Shown here piece after piece: positions 9,595 through 19,766 of a DNA stretch of 61,278 bases. This stretch comes from Oscillospiraceae bacterium (GTDB lineage: Bacteria; Bacillota; Clostridia; Oscillospirales; Acutalibacteraceae). Location: positions 1 through 61,278 of the forward strand of contig JAQVFM010000003.1 in NCBI GenBank assembly GCA_028697255.1. Direction: 5' to 3'. Each line of letters starts with the position of its first letter. Position 1 is the stretch's first letter. The notes below the pieces were generated by a model that had not been told where the DNA came from, did not search any database, and saw nothing but the letters and a program-made list of their open reading frames with translations. A program made the translations under genes and the position numbers.

Positions 9595-10626
9595 CTAATT
9601 GGAAAACTTCATTCCCTTTACTTGCCAACTTCGAGGAATGAAGAGACTATTATACACTTCCAATGCATAATTATCGGTCATCCCCGCTATATAATCACAT
9701 ACCGCCCTGCTTACGCCATCACGATCTGCTATTGCACGATATTCGTCAGGTAAAAGCTGGGGGTTGTCTTTAAAATAATAAAACATACGCTTGATAAGAC
9801 CGTCTACTTTTTTCTCCTCACCTTTGGCAACAGGATTAGTATAAACACTTTCAAACATGAATTTATGCAACTGATCAAATGCTTTGGCAGTATGCATGTC
9901 CATCTCAATATTATCGATGCTGTTTTCAATTATCGAAACAACAAGTGTATCAATACGCTTTGTCCGACCTTTTCCCAACACTGTCAAAATTTCGGAAGGA
10001 ATCATTTCCTCTTTAAGCAAACCGGCGCGTATTGCATCATCAATGTCATGGTTTAAATATGCAACCCTGTCCGAAATTCGGACAATGCGCCCTTCCAACG
10101 TTGCCGCCTGGTCTCCACATGTATGATGAAGTATGCCGTCGCGCACCTCCCATGTAAGGTTAAGCCCCTCACCGTCTTTTTCGAGTGCCTCAACCGTGCG
10201 TACGCTTTGCTCATAATGGCGAAAGCCTCCCTCCATTACATCGTTAAGTGCGCGCTCGCCGGCATGTCCAAAAGGTGTATGCCCCAAATCATGCCCGAGC
10301 GATATAGCCTCGGTCAAGTCCTCGTTCAGCAACAGAGCGCGGGCAATTGTACGGGCAATCTGAGACACTTCGGTTGTATGTGTAAGACGAGTTCTGTAAT
10401 GGTCACCCTCCGGGGATAAAAACACCTGTGTTTTATGCATTAAACGTCTGAAAGCTTTGCTGTGCAGTATACGATCTCTATCACGTTGAAAGGCTGTACG
10501 ATATTCGCAGCACTGCTCCGGCCTTTCTCTCCCACGGCTTTGAGATGAAAGTGCCGCCCGCTTAGACAAATACTGTTTTTCAAACGTTTCGCAGCGTTCG
10601 CGTATCGTCATACAGACATCCCCCAT
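9595..10626 (-). CDS. dgt: dGTP triphosphohydrolase-like HD protein
   Basis: RLTHTTEVSQIARTIAR and LGHDLGHTPFGHAGE HD motifs; upstream of dnaG-rpoD. Confidence 0.92.
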   Translation of the reverse strand: MGDVCMTIRERCETFEKQYLSKRAALSSQSRGRERPEQCCEYRTAFQRDRDRILHSKAFRRLMHKTQVFLSPEGDHYRTRLTHTTEVSQIARTIARALLLNEDLTEAISLGHDLGHTPFGHAGERALNDVMEGGFRHYEQSVRTVEALEKDGEGLNLTWEVRDGILHHTCGDQAATLEGRIVRISDRVAYLNHDIDDAIRAGLLKEEMIPSEILTVLGKGRTKRIDTLVVSIIENSIDNIEMDMHTAKAFDQLHKFMFESVYTNPVAKGEEKKVDGLIKRMFYYFKDNPQLLPDEYRAIADRDGVSRAVCDYIAGMTDNYALEVYNSLFIPRSWQVKGMKFSN

Positions 10627-10635
10627 TATTTCGCT

Positions 10636-10872
10636 TTATTTAATGCCTGCTGAATAATTAAAAAATGCTGCAAAAAATGCTGCTAATATAAGGTTTAAGT
10701 ATTTTTTAATTATTCAGGTGCAAGGTTTTTTATTAAGAAATCGAAAAAACCCTGCACTTATATGAAACGGTTGTCCCCCGACCGTTTCATAATACAGGCG
10801 GCAATCAAGGCGAGCTGACCACAAAAATCATGATTTTTGTGGTTTTAGATACACATTAATGAGTATCTAAAG
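10636..10872. repeat. Dispersed structured intergenic repeat, family 1 copy A
   Basis: Reverse complement closely matches 19545-19745, including ctgaataattaaaaaatgc, gaaacggt...accgtttc and acaaaaatc/gatttttgt stems. Confidence 0.85.
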
Positions 10873-11019
10873 ATAATATCGTTTAGCAAACGGTATTATT
10901 AAGTGAGCATTACATATACTTATACTCACTTTTAGCGTCTTTCACCTCTTTTTTAACAAAAAATTTACGAAATGGTTTTTGTCGAAAAAACACGAAATCC
11001 TACGCAGCTTTATAGACGA

Positions 11020-11056
11020 AACTAAACGCCGCCGGTCATCCGAAGACTGGCGGCGC
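11020..11056 (-). terminator. GC-rich hairpin, probable terminator of the minus-strand lipoprotein gene
   Basis: cgccgccggtcatccgaagactggcggcg stem; on the minus strand it is followed by tttagttt. Confidence 0.45.
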
Positions 11057-11155
11057 CTGAATGCGTTAAGCAGTTGGATTGAATTAAATATGGCAACATA
11101 ATTACCGATATCCGCTCGCTCACTTTTATTCGATTAAAGGGCGAGGCTCTGTGCT

Positions 11156-12424
11156 TTATGAAGCCCTGGCCGCATCCTTTTCAAGCCGCTTGGGAGTGCA
11201 TTTTTTGACAACTGTTTTATTAAATTCGACATCCAATGTTTTTATATATTTTTTAATTTCCTTGTCAAATTCCTCAAATTTTGCGCCGTATATTACACGT
11301 TCACGGCTTTTTTCAAACCTGTATTGTGTATCTTCGGGATTAATGCGCAATATCAAGGCGGCTGTGTTTGATGTTCCGCCCTGTTTGTACTCAACTATTT
11401 TTGCCTTCCCTACCTTAACAGATTGAACAGCTTTTACAATATTCTCATCGTCAATATTTGCGTCAAGAGTTCTTAGATTTGGGTCGGTTGGCTCATCATC
11501 CTCCTCGTTTTGCTTATCTGATTCACCGCCGGTAGCAGTGGTAGAAGTGGTCGTGGTCGTAGTCGTAGTTGTAGTTGTAGTTGTGGTCGTGGTTGTGGTA
11601 GTAGTGGAGGTTGTTCCGGTTGTGGAATCGATAGATGCCGTTGTTGTGGTAGATGGTGTCGAAGTGCTTTCTGCTTGGCTGTCCTCGTTGAATTTTTCAA
11701 TCACTTTATCAAAATCGCCGTTTTTTTCGTACATATCAAGATAACCCTGCAGCTTAGCCTTGACTTCAGCAATACCGTCCTCGTCAAGGTCGGAACCCTG
11801 TTGGTCAGTAAGCGGCATTTCAATTATTTTATATGTCATAATGTTTTTGTCATAATATTCGCGAATATCCTTGTCGCTCATTGCGCGTTTGCCGCCTTTG
11901 TCATACAGGCCGTAAAACAGCGTTGACTCGTTAAAGGTTGTCGCCTTATACATTTTGCCATATGATTCTTTATTAAACCCCATTGCAATCATCATATCGT
12001 TAGATACAGACTGCATATGCGATTCGTAATTTTTTAAATCCTCATCCGACAGCTTTAACTTAAACTCTTCAAGCTTGTTGGCAATTGCCGCCTGACGTAT
12101 CATAGTATCCTTTGTTAACTGTTTTATATATTCCTCAACGGGCAACTCCTTTTCGTCGTCGCCCTCGCCATAGGGCAGCTTTTGCCCCCATGGATCCATA
12201 TCGTATTGAGCATAAGAACTGAGGTTGTAGCTATAAAATGTCATCTGATATGCATTGAAAAGGTACGCTAAGTATTCTCCCGTTGTAAATTTCCTGCCGT
12301 CAATTACTGCAGCAGTTTTGGGTGTGGAACATCCGGAAAACAGCAAGCTGCCGGAAAGCAGCGCCGCACAAATTGCAAAGCAACCTATAACCTTGAGATT
12401 ATGAGGCAAATCGCGTAAACGCAT
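11156..12424 (-). CDS. SurA/PrsA-like foldase-type lipoprotein with a long poly-Thr tract
   Basis: Lipobox LLFSGC; SurA_N-like helical region; roughly 45-aa Thr-rich segment. Confidence 0.65.
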   Translation of the reverse strand: MRLRDLPHNLKVIGCFAICAALLSGSLLFSGCSTPKTAAVIDGRKFTTGEYLAYLFNAYQMTFYSYNLSSYAQYDMDPWGQKLPYGEGDDEKELPVEEYIKQLTKDTMIRQAAIANKLEEFKLKLSDEDLKNYESHMQSVSNDMMIAMGFNKESYGKMYKATTFNESTLFYGLYDKGGKRAMSDKDIREYYDKNIMTYKIIEMPLTDQQGSDLDEDGIAEVKAKLQGYLDMYEKNGDFDKVIEKFNEDSQAESTSTPSTTTTASIDSTTGTTSTTTTTTTTTTTTTTTTTTTTSTTATGGESDKQNEEDDEPTDPNLRTLDANIDDENIVKAVQSVKVGKAKIVEYKQGGTSNTAALILRINPEDTQYRFEKSRERVIYGAKFEEFDKEIKKYIKTLDVEFNKTVVKKCTPKRLEKDAARAS

Positions 12425-12625
12425 GATATATTTCCTCCCTGTGTATACTCATTTTCATATTATACATGCCAAATCAATGTTTGTCCATACAAAATTGAAT
12501 TTAGAATTAACGCGGCAAAATTACAGCGCGCAATATAGACTGCAATATTTTTCCGTGTTATACTAAATTTCGATTGATACTATATTATGTTTAATGACAG
12601 TATATAAAGGGGACATCGGCAGACA

Positions 12626-14305
12626 ATGACGGTAGTTATTTGTACGCTGAATTCAAAGTATATCCATTGCTCACCTGCACCGTGGTACCTGCTTGCGGGC
12701 ATCAAAGAACATTGCTTGCCGGGAATTAGCGGTGTGGTCGTTGAGGGTACAATTAACGAACAAACCGACGAGGTTTTAATGCGTATATGCGACAAAAAAC
12801 CACATGTTGTAGGATTTAGCTGTTATATCTGGAATATTGAAGCGACAATACGGTTAATAAAAAAATTAAAAGTAATAATGCCCGATGTAATAACCGTGCT
12901 GGGTGGGCCCGAAGTAAGCTATAATGCAGGACAAATTCTCAAAACTGAATCGTCTGTAGATTATATCATTTCAGGAGAAGGCGAAAAACCTTTTGCCCTG
13001 TTTCTTAACGATATTTTACAAGGTAAATGGCCTCAAAGCATCCCCGGCTTGTGTTTTCGCGATAACGATCAAATAGTACTTTCAAAGCCATATATTTCCT
13101 GCGAGCAGCCGCCGTCACCCTATACCGAAGAATATTTTGAAGCTTTAAAAGGACGTATAGCATACCTTGAAACCAGCCGCGGTTGTCCCTACCATTGCGC
13201 ATACTGCCTTTCGGGGCGTTGCGGCAGTGTGCGTTTTTTTGATATTGACCGTGCAAAAAAAGAGCTTTTGCTGCTTGCCAACAGCGGCACCAAAACAATA
13301 AAGTTAATTGACCGCACCTTTAACGCAAACAGCAAAAGGGCAAATGAACTGTTTTTATTTATTATAAACAATTATGGAAAAGCCATTCCTTATGGAACCA
13401 GGTTTCATTTTGAAATAGCAGGCGATATTCTCGATAATCAAACACTTGATATATTGGCCTTAGCACCTTTGGGTGCAATGCAGCTTGAAATAGGCTTGCA
13501 AAGCTTTAATGACAAAACACTAAACGCCGTAAACCGTAAGACAAACTTAGAGCGGCTCAAATACAATATAAAAAGGCTTGTTGATAATGCCAATTTGCAT
13601 ATCCATATTGATTTGATTGCAGGTCTGCCCTATGAAGATTATGAAAGCTTAATGCATAGCTTTAATACAGCATTTGAGCTAAGACCAAACATGCTTCAGC
13701 TTGGGTTTTTAAAACTGCTTCACGGTTCTCCCATGCGCGACCGGCCCGACAAATATCCGTGCCGTTTCAGCTCCCGACCGCCGTACGAAGTTATTGAGAC
13801 ACCATGGATGTCAAAAAGTGATTTGCAAAGCTTGCATAGAACAGAAGACGCACTGCAACGCCTATATAACAGCGGGCGCTTTACCCGCACAATCGAGTAT
13901 TTGCTTGAAAAAATCTCTTGTTCTCCATTTGAGCTTTTCACAAGCTTTGGTGAATATTTCGAGCAATGTAGATGCAAGCGAATATCACTTGACGATTTTA
14001 CTGCACTTGTATTTGAGTATTTTTCAAAGCAAACAAATATTGACAAAGCTGTTTTGCGAGACATAATGGTGTGCGATCGTCTTTCTTCCAACCCGTCAGG
14101 GCATATCCCTTTAACATTAAAAATCAAGGATGAAATAATTGATAAAAAACTAAAAAAATTAAAGAAAAGCAATACTAAAAAAGGAGTAAGACGGGGCGTA
14201 GCCTACCTTTATTCGCAAAAATGCGCAGTATATGCCGATTATGTTGACAAAAACCCCGTGACAGGGCAATACCCGCTGACAAAGGTTCAATTATTAGCCG
14301 ATTAA
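12626..14305 (+). CDS. B12-binding-domain radical SAM protein with DUF4080-like C-terminus
   Basis: TSRGCPYHCAYCLSG (CxxxCxxC); N-terminal cobalamin-binding-like domain; IGLQSFNDKTLNAVNR. Confidence 0.88.
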   Translation: MTVVICTLNSKYIHCSPAPWYLLAGIKEHCLPGISGVVVEGTINEQTDEVLMRICDKKPHVVGFSCYIWNIEATIRLIKKLKVIMPDVITVLGGPEVSYNAGQILKTESSVDYIISGEGEKPFALFLNDILQGKWPQSIPGLCFRDNDQIVLSKPYISCEQPPSPYTEEYFEALKGRIAYLETSRGCPYHCAYCLSGRCGSVRFFDIDRAKKELLLLANSGTKTIKLIDRTFNANSKRANELFLFIINNYGKAIPYGTRFHFEIAGDILDNQTLDILALAPLGAMQLEIGLQSFNDKTLNAVNRKTNLERLKYNIKRLVDNANLHIHIDLIAGLPYEDYESLMHSFNTAFELRPNMLQLGFLKLLHGSPMRDRPDKYPCRFSSRPPYEVIETPWMSKSDLQSLHRTEDALQRLYNSGRFTRTIEYLLEKISCSPFELFTSFGEYFEQCRCKRISLDDFTALVFEYFSKQTNIDKAVLRDIMVCDRLSSNPSGHIPLTLKIKDEIIDKKLKKLKKSNTKKGVRRGVAYLYSQKCAVYADYVDKNPVTGQYPLTKVQLLAD

Positions 14306-14364
14306 TACTATTCTCAGATTAAACCGAAGACAATCGTGTCTCATTTTCAAGCTGAGAATAGTAT
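14305..14364. repeat. Inverted repeat atactattctcag/ctgagaatagtat at a gene end
   Basis: 13-bp perfect arms at 14305-14317 and 14352-14364; similar pair at about 53516-53557. Confidence 0.7.
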
Positions 14365-14430
14365 AAAAATGCACGGACGACCACATGCCGCCCGTGCAAG
14401 TATGGTTTCATTGAAAACCCGCTTGGCTCA

Positions 14431-15315
14431 TCACAGTTCTTGCTCGGCTTGTTTAATATACCTTTTCAGGTTATCAAGACCAATGCGAATACCTAAAATC
14501 GGGTCCTCCATGCCTTCATATTCAATTGAAACCGAACCATTATATCCTGCACTCATCAGTGCGGATATGCATTGCTTTACCGGCACGTTACCGTGCCCTA
14601 TTATTGCACCGCGCAGATAGTTGCCGGCTCTCGATTTAAAAAAGCCCTCTCCCGGTGATGGGTGCATTCCGCTCTTTACATGAAAATCCTTGGCGTGGAC
14701 ATGAAAAGCATAGGGTGCAGCACGCCCTACTGCAGTAACAGGGCTTTCATCCGCACACAAAAAATTGCCGATATCAACAAGCCAACCAAAATTGGGATGA
14801 GCAACTGTATTTACAAGCTTTTCAACACGTTTGCTATCCTGACAGAAAAATCCGTGATTTTCCACCATTGTGCGCACACCTAAGTTAGCGGCATATTCGG
14901 TGACTTGTCTGCATGCATCGGCAATATGCGGCAGTGCGTTGTCAAACCCCCTATATTCCCGCTTATCTTTTGCAAAGCCGTTTGTTGCATCATGGCGCAC
15001 ACCGCCCGCTCCCAACAACACAGCCAAGTCAATTTGCTTTTTAACCCGCTCAATTTCGGCGTTAACATCGCCGCCGCTTCCGGTCAAAAAATCGGCCCCA
15101 AATGTGTAAGTCAAAACATCAATTTTGCATTCGTCCGCCTTTTTACGCAGCTTTTCGGCATATGTTTGTTGTGACGAGCCGTCATGGGGGATAATATCGA
15201 CAAACTCAATAGCGTCAAATCCCATATCGGCTGCACGCTCAATGCAGTCTAACTGGGACATTGCACCATTATTGATAAGGCGGGAAAAGCTGTAAGAACT
15301 AACTGCAGTCTTCAT
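14431..15315 (-). CDS. Sugar phosphate isomerase/epimerase (xylose isomerase-like TIM barrel)
   Basis: GFDAIEFVDI, TMVENHGFF, GWLVDIGNF, AFHVHAKDFH motifs. Confidence 0.88.
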   Translation of the reverse strand: MKTAVSSYSFSRLINNGAMSQLDCIERAADMGFDAIEFVDIIPHDGSSQQTYAEKLRKKADECKIDVLTYTFGADFLTGSGGDVNAEIERVKKQIDLAVLLGAGGVRHDATNGFAKDKREYRGFDNALPHIADACRQVTEYAANLGVRTMVENHGFFCQDSKRVEKLVNTVAHPNFGWLVDIGNFLCADESPVTAVGRAAPYAFHVHAKDFHVKSGMHPSPGEGFFKSRAGNYLRGAIIGHGNVPVKQCISALMSAGYNGSVSIEYEGMEDPILGIRIGLDNLKRYIKQAEQEL

Positions 15316-15330
15316 TTATAGCCTCCGTTG

Positions 15331-16395
15331 TCAGTTGATAATCACTTCATGACCTGTACGGGCAGATTCGTAAATAGCATCTAAAATTTTCATTAAATCT
15401 ACACCGTCACTTGCCGGTGATTTGCAAGGCACGTTATTGCGTATACAATCAACAAAATGGTTGATTTCATTTTCAAACAGACCGTCAAATGAAAGCGCTG
15501 TCGGAGTAGCCAGACTGACATCTGCTAAATAATCGTTTATTTCAGTATAAATTTCGAGCTCTGGATCAAGCTTTGCACCGGCTTTTGTGCCGAACAGCTC
15601 AATTTTGCCCTCGTCCTTTTTAATGTTCAGACTGAAACTGGCTTCTATTGAAAGCACCGCTCCGTTGTCAAACCTAATTAGTGCAGTTGCCAAATCCTCT
15701 ACATCGCAAATATCGCCGGAGCTTTTATCGGCCGATGAATATCCGATGCTGCCCTTTATGTTTTTGCGGTCCTTTAGCTTGTTAAATGTCGCCCCATAAA
15801 CAGATATCGGCTTGGGATTGCCGAAAAGGTAGCGTACCAAATCAATTACATGCACACCCAGATCAATCAGCGGACCGCCGCCCGAACGGGATTTGTCGCC
15901 GAACCAGCCACCCGGATTACCGTTTCGCCGCAGATAAGTGGCCTTGGCATAATATAAATCTCCAAAATATCCTGTGTCAATAAAATCTTTAAGCACCAAG
16001 CAGTCATTCCCAAAACGACGGACAAACCCAACCATCAACAGCTTGCCGCTTTTTTGTGCGGCTGCTTGCATATTGCGCGCACTTTCGGCAGACGTTGCCA
16101 TAGGCTTTTCGCAAAGAACATGCTTTCCCGCTTCAAGCACGGCAATAACACATGGCTCGTGGGCACAATTCCATGTGCACACACTGACGGCATCAAGTTC
16201 GGGCAATGATCTTAACATTTCATCCTTGTCGGTAAAAAGTCTTGTTACATCATAGCGTTGCCCCATTTCACGCAACCGCTTTTCATTTATATCACAAAAA
16301 GCATACAGCTCGACATCGGGGTTCTTTTTATATGCGTCAATGTGCACTGTCGAAATGCTGCCTGTGCCGATAATACCTATTTTTGTCTTGCTCAT
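15331..16395 (-). CDS. Gfo/Idh/MocA family oxidoreductase
   Basis: IGIIGTGSISTVHIDAY, GKHVLCEKPMA, GGGPLIDLGVHVIDL. Confidence 0.95.
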   Translation of the reverse strand: MSKTKIGIIGTGSISTVHIDAYKKNPDVELYAFCDINEKRLREMGQRYDVTRLFTDKDEMLRSLPELDAVSVCTWNCAHEPCVIAVLEAGKHVLCEKPMATSAESARNMQAAAQKSGKLLMVGFVRRFGNDCLVLKDFIDTGYFGDLYYAKATYLRRNGNPGGWFGDKSRSGGGPLIDLGVHVIDLVRYLFGNPKPISVYGATFNKLKDRKNIKGSIGYSSADKSSGDICDVEDLATALIRFDNGAVLSIEASFSLNIKKDEGKIELFGTKAGAKLDPELEIYTEINDYLADVSLATPTALSFDGLFENEINHFVDCIRNNVPCKSPASDGVDLMKILDAIYESARTGHEVIIN

Positions 16396-16411
16396 TTCAC
16401 TATACCTTCCT

Positions 16412-17254
16412 TTAACCTATAAGATTTTCCAAAAACCGGACGGCATCCCGGATATCCTTTTCGGGATTTTGTCCCACTTCGCGTTCAATGGTAAGATATC
16501 CATGATAGCCGATGTCATCAAGCGCTTTCAGGTAATTTGGAAAATCCACGTCACCTTGCCCGAGTGGCAATTCAACAAACGCTTGTTCCTCCTGAATGGC
16601 ATCCTCTATCATGCCGTATATAATTTCCGGGTCACATTCAATAAGCCGGCGGCCATCCTTTGCATGTGTATGTACAATATAGTCGCGCAAGGTATATACT
16701 GCCTGAACAGGATCGTCACCCGTCACCATCACAAAATTTGCAGGATCAAAATTCACAGCAACGCCTTTTGAACCCAACGAATCCAAAAACTTTTTTAACG
16801 TAACTGCAATTTCGGGTCCTGTTTCCACTGCAAAATGAGAATTTAAGCTATCGGCATAGCTGCAAAGCTGTCCGCAAGCGTCCTGCATAATTTTGTACCG
16901 CTCGTGCGAGGTATCTTCGGGAACAACACCGATATGCGTTGTGACTATGTCAGTTTCAAGCTCTTTAGCCATATAAAGAATACGTTTTGAGCGTTCGATT
17001 AAATCGGGGTTTTTTTCAGGATTACCAAATCCATGCCCCAAATCACCGCACAGGGCTGAAATCACAAGCCCGTGGTCTTTAACCAGTTTTAAAAATTCGC
17101 GGCGTTTTTCTCCCACAAGAACATCGGCCGACAACTCACCGTTTGTCGCATAAACCTGTATGCCCTGTGCACCGACATCGACGGCTTTTTTTAGTGCAGA
17201 GCGTACATCCGTACGAAACGAGTCCAGCATAACTCCAATAGAAAATGAATACAT
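16412..17254 (-). CDS. Sugar phosphate isomerase/epimerase
   Basis: TIM-barrel isomerase motifs: VNFDPANFVMV, YIVHTHAKDG, VELPLGQGDVDFPNYL. Confidence 0.88.
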   Translation of the reverse strand: MYSFSIGVMLDSFRTDVRSALKKAVDVGAQGIQVYATNGELSADVLVGEKRREFLKLVKDHGLVISALCGDLGHGFGNPEKNPDLIERSKRILYMAKELETDIVTTHIGVVPEDTSHERYKIMQDACGQLCSYADSLNSHFAVETGPEIAVTLKKFLDSLGSKGVAVNFDPANFVMVTGDDPVQAVYTLRDYIVHTHAKDGRRLIECDPEIIYGMIEDAIQEEQAFVELPLGQGDVDFPNYLKALDDIGYHGYLTIEREVGQNPEKDIRDAVRFLENLIG

Positions 17255-17378
17255 TGCTATCCCCCATTTAAAATGATGTTGCTTTCTTTATCTTTATTTT
17301 ATAAAATACTATTATCTGAGTAAAGGCACTATATTAACGGTTATTAACACAATATTGCTTTTTTAGGAGGAATTGAGC

Positions 17379-18203
17379 TTGCCCGCCAAATATGAGCATC
17401 ACATACTTCACGATCCGGATTTTCCGGTTATATTTCATTTTGATACACTGCATGAAAATCAATCAATTTTCGTGCACTGGCACGAAAACCCGGAGCTTTT
17501 ATTCTTTAAGCGGGGAGATGCTGTTGTATACTGTGACACTGTTGAAATAAACTCCTGTGCCGGGGACTTGATTGTGGTTAACAGCGGGGCGTTGCACACA
17601 ATACATAGCAAATCACCTTTATGCGAATATTACTGTCTGATAATTGATAAGACTTTTTGTGAAAATTTTGAACTTCCTGTTAGAGAAATACACTTGCGCA
17701 GTCCGATAAGCGATGAAAAGGTGCAAGCAAGCTTTGACTTTATCGCAAAGGAAATGAATGAGCAAAACTTATATTTTAAGGCTGCGATAAAAGCAGAGGT
17801 TATATCACTTATGGTAAGACTTTTTCGTATTTCTCCGGCACAACCTGCCTGTGAAAACAAACATAGCCGTCACCTTGATATGGTGCGCAAGAGTATCAGA
17901 TACATACGTCAAAATTACAAGGAGCAAATTTCAATAGACGACATATGCAACCATGTTGGTTACACGAAGTATTATTTCTGCCGAGTATTTCGCGAAATAA
18001 CAGGAAAAACTGTAATAGACACCGTCAACTTCATGCGATGCGATTATGCACGTACATTGCTGCTCAGCGGACGCTTTAATGTTGGCGAAAGTGCAGAGCT
18101 TAGCGGATTTAATAATCTTTCGTATTTTTCTAAAATGTATAAACGACACATGGGGGTTTTGCCGTCCGAAACATGGCAAATTTCTGAACGAGAAAAGATA
18201 TAA
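17379..18203 (+). CDS. AraC family regulator with cupin N-terminus
   Basis: C-terminal HTH YIRQNYKEQISIDDICNHVGYTKYYFCRVFREITG; TTG at 17379 is about 8 nt after taggagg (TTG at 17373 also possible). Confidence 0.88.
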   Translation: MPAKYEHHILHDPDFPVIFHFDTLHENQSIFVHWHENPELLFFKRGDAVVYCDTVEINSCAGDLIVVNSGALHTIHSKSPLCEYYCLIIDKTFCENFELPVREIHLRSPISDEKVQASFDFIAKEMNEQNLYFKAAIKAEVISLMVRLFRISPAQPACENKHSRHLDMVRKSIRYIRQNYKEQISIDDICNHVGYTKYYFCRVFREITGKTVIDTVNFMRCDYARTLLLSGRFNVGESAELSGFNNLSYFSKMYKRHMGVLPSETWQISEREKI

Positions 18204-18341
18204 TTTTTGGCACTATGTAAAAAACTATAGTCTTACTAAAAAACTATAGGTGCAATCGCTTGCAAAAACAGGAAATATACTATAATATATTCTTTTGTAG
18301 ATTATCTGATAAAAATTCTATTTTGGGAAAGAAGGTATTAT

Positions 18342-19532
18342 ATGAACTTTTTAAACAAAAAAACAATAGAAGATATCCAAGTTAATGGGAAAAAGGTTCT
18401 TGTACGGTGTGATTTCAACGTTCCGTTAAACGATGGTGTTATTGCTGACGACAAGCGTATAAGGGAATCTATTCCTACAATACAATATCTGATTGACAAC
18501 GGTGCAGCCGTAATTCTTTGCTCGCACCTGGGCAGACCAAAAGACGAGGAGTCAAAAAAGAAATTCACGCTGGCACCTGTCGCAAAACGACTTTCCGAGC
18601 TTATGCAGCGTGAAGTCAAATTTACGACCGATATAATTGGTGAACATGCCCATTCAATGGCAGCTGCCCTAAAATCAGGCGAAATCATGGTTATCGAAAA
18701 TGTGCGTTTTTACAAGGAAGAAACAAAAAACGATCCTGAATTTGCAAAATCACTTGCCTCACTTGCAGAAATCTTTGTAAACGACGCATTTGGAACCGCG
18801 CACCGCGCCCATGCATCTACTGCCGGTGTTGCAGATTATCTGCCCGCTGTTTGCGGCTATTTGATTAAAAAAGAAATTTCGATAATGGGCGGCGCACTCG
18901 AAAATCCCAAACGCCCATTTGTTGCAATTCTCGGTGGTGCAAAGGTTTCGGACAAAATCGGTGTGATTACAAATCTTCTTGAAAAGGTCGACACACTTAT
19001 AGTGGGCGGCGCAATGGCCTACACTTTCCACGCTGCGATTGGTAAAAAAATCGGCGATTCAAAATTTGAAGCCGATAAGCTTGAATTGGCAAAAGAAATA
19101 TTGAAAAAAGCTAAACAAAAAGGTGTTAAATTTTTGTTGCCGGTTGACAATGTGGCAGCAGATGAATTTAGCGAAAATGCCAATATCAAAGTATTTGAAG
19201 GCGGAATTGACGATGGCTGGATGGGTCTTGATATTGGACCTAAAACTCAAAAAATCTTTGCGGACGCTATTGACGGTGCCGGCACAGTAGTCTGGAACGG
19301 CCCAATGGGTGTAAGTGAAATGGCACCCTTTGCCGCCGGTACGATTGCCGTTGCAAAAGCGATTGCGGACAGCGGGTCTGTCTCGATTATCGGCGGCGGT
19401 GATTCGGCCGCCGCGGTAGAACAGCTTGGCTTTGCCGATAAAATGACGCATATATCAACAGGCGGCGGAGCTTCGCTTGAATTTTTAGAGGGATTAGAAC
19501 TTCCCGGTATAGCCTGCCTCAACGATAAATAA
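18342..19532 (+). CDS. pgk: Phosphoglycerate kinase
   Basis: [38 protein letters not shown]. Confidence 0.98.
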   Translation: MNFLNKKTIEDIQVNGKKVLVRCDFNVPLNDGVIADDKRIRESIPTIQYLIDNGAAVILCSHLGRPKDEESKKKFTLAPVAKRLSELMQREVKFTTDIIGEHAHSMAAALKSGEIMVIENVRFYKEETKNDPEFAKSLASLAEIFVNDAFGTAHRAHASTAGVADYLPAVCGYLIKKEISIMGGALENPKRPFVAILGGAKVSDKIGVITNLLEKVDTLIVGGAMAYTFHAAIGKKIGDSKFEADKLELAKEILKKAKQKGVKFLLPVDNVAADEFSENANIKVFEGGIDDGWMGLDIGPKTQKIFADAIDGAGTVVWNGPMGVSEMAPFAAGTIAVAKAIADSGSVSIIGGGDSAAAVEQLGFADKMTHISTGGGASLEFLEGLELPGIACLNDK

Positions 19533-19544
19533 TGCTCGCTGGGT

Positions 19545-19745
19545 GAGTATCTAAAGACAAAAATCTTGATTTTTGTGGTAAGCTCGTATTGATTGCCGCC
19601 TGTTATATGAAACGGTCGGGGGACGACCGTTTCATATAAGTGCAAGTTTCAATTTATTATAAAAAATCTTGTACCTGAATAATTAAAAAATACTTATACC
19701 TTATATTAGTAGCATTTTTTAATTATTCAGCAGGCATTAAATAAT
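19545..19745. repeat. Dispersed structured intergenic repeat, family 1 copy B
   Basis: Inverted copy of 10636-10872, filling the pgk-tpiA spacer. Confidence 0.85.
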
Positions 19746-19766
19746 CAAATAAAGGATGATATTTTT

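Noticed and set aside
11020-11056. GC-rich hairpin as a ribozyme or structured ncRNA
   Set aside because: No conserved ribozyme core seen; position and T-rich minus-strand flank fit a terminator of the lipoprotein gene.
11538-11744. Plus-strand ORF encoding poly-valine
   Set aside because: It is the antisense reading of the poly-Thr tract in the minus-strand lipoprotein gene; no RBS or family support.
19059-19645. Minus-strand ORFs over pgk and similar antisense ORFs across the track
   Set aside because: They overlap well-supported genes, lack RBS and recognisable domains; treated as spurious.
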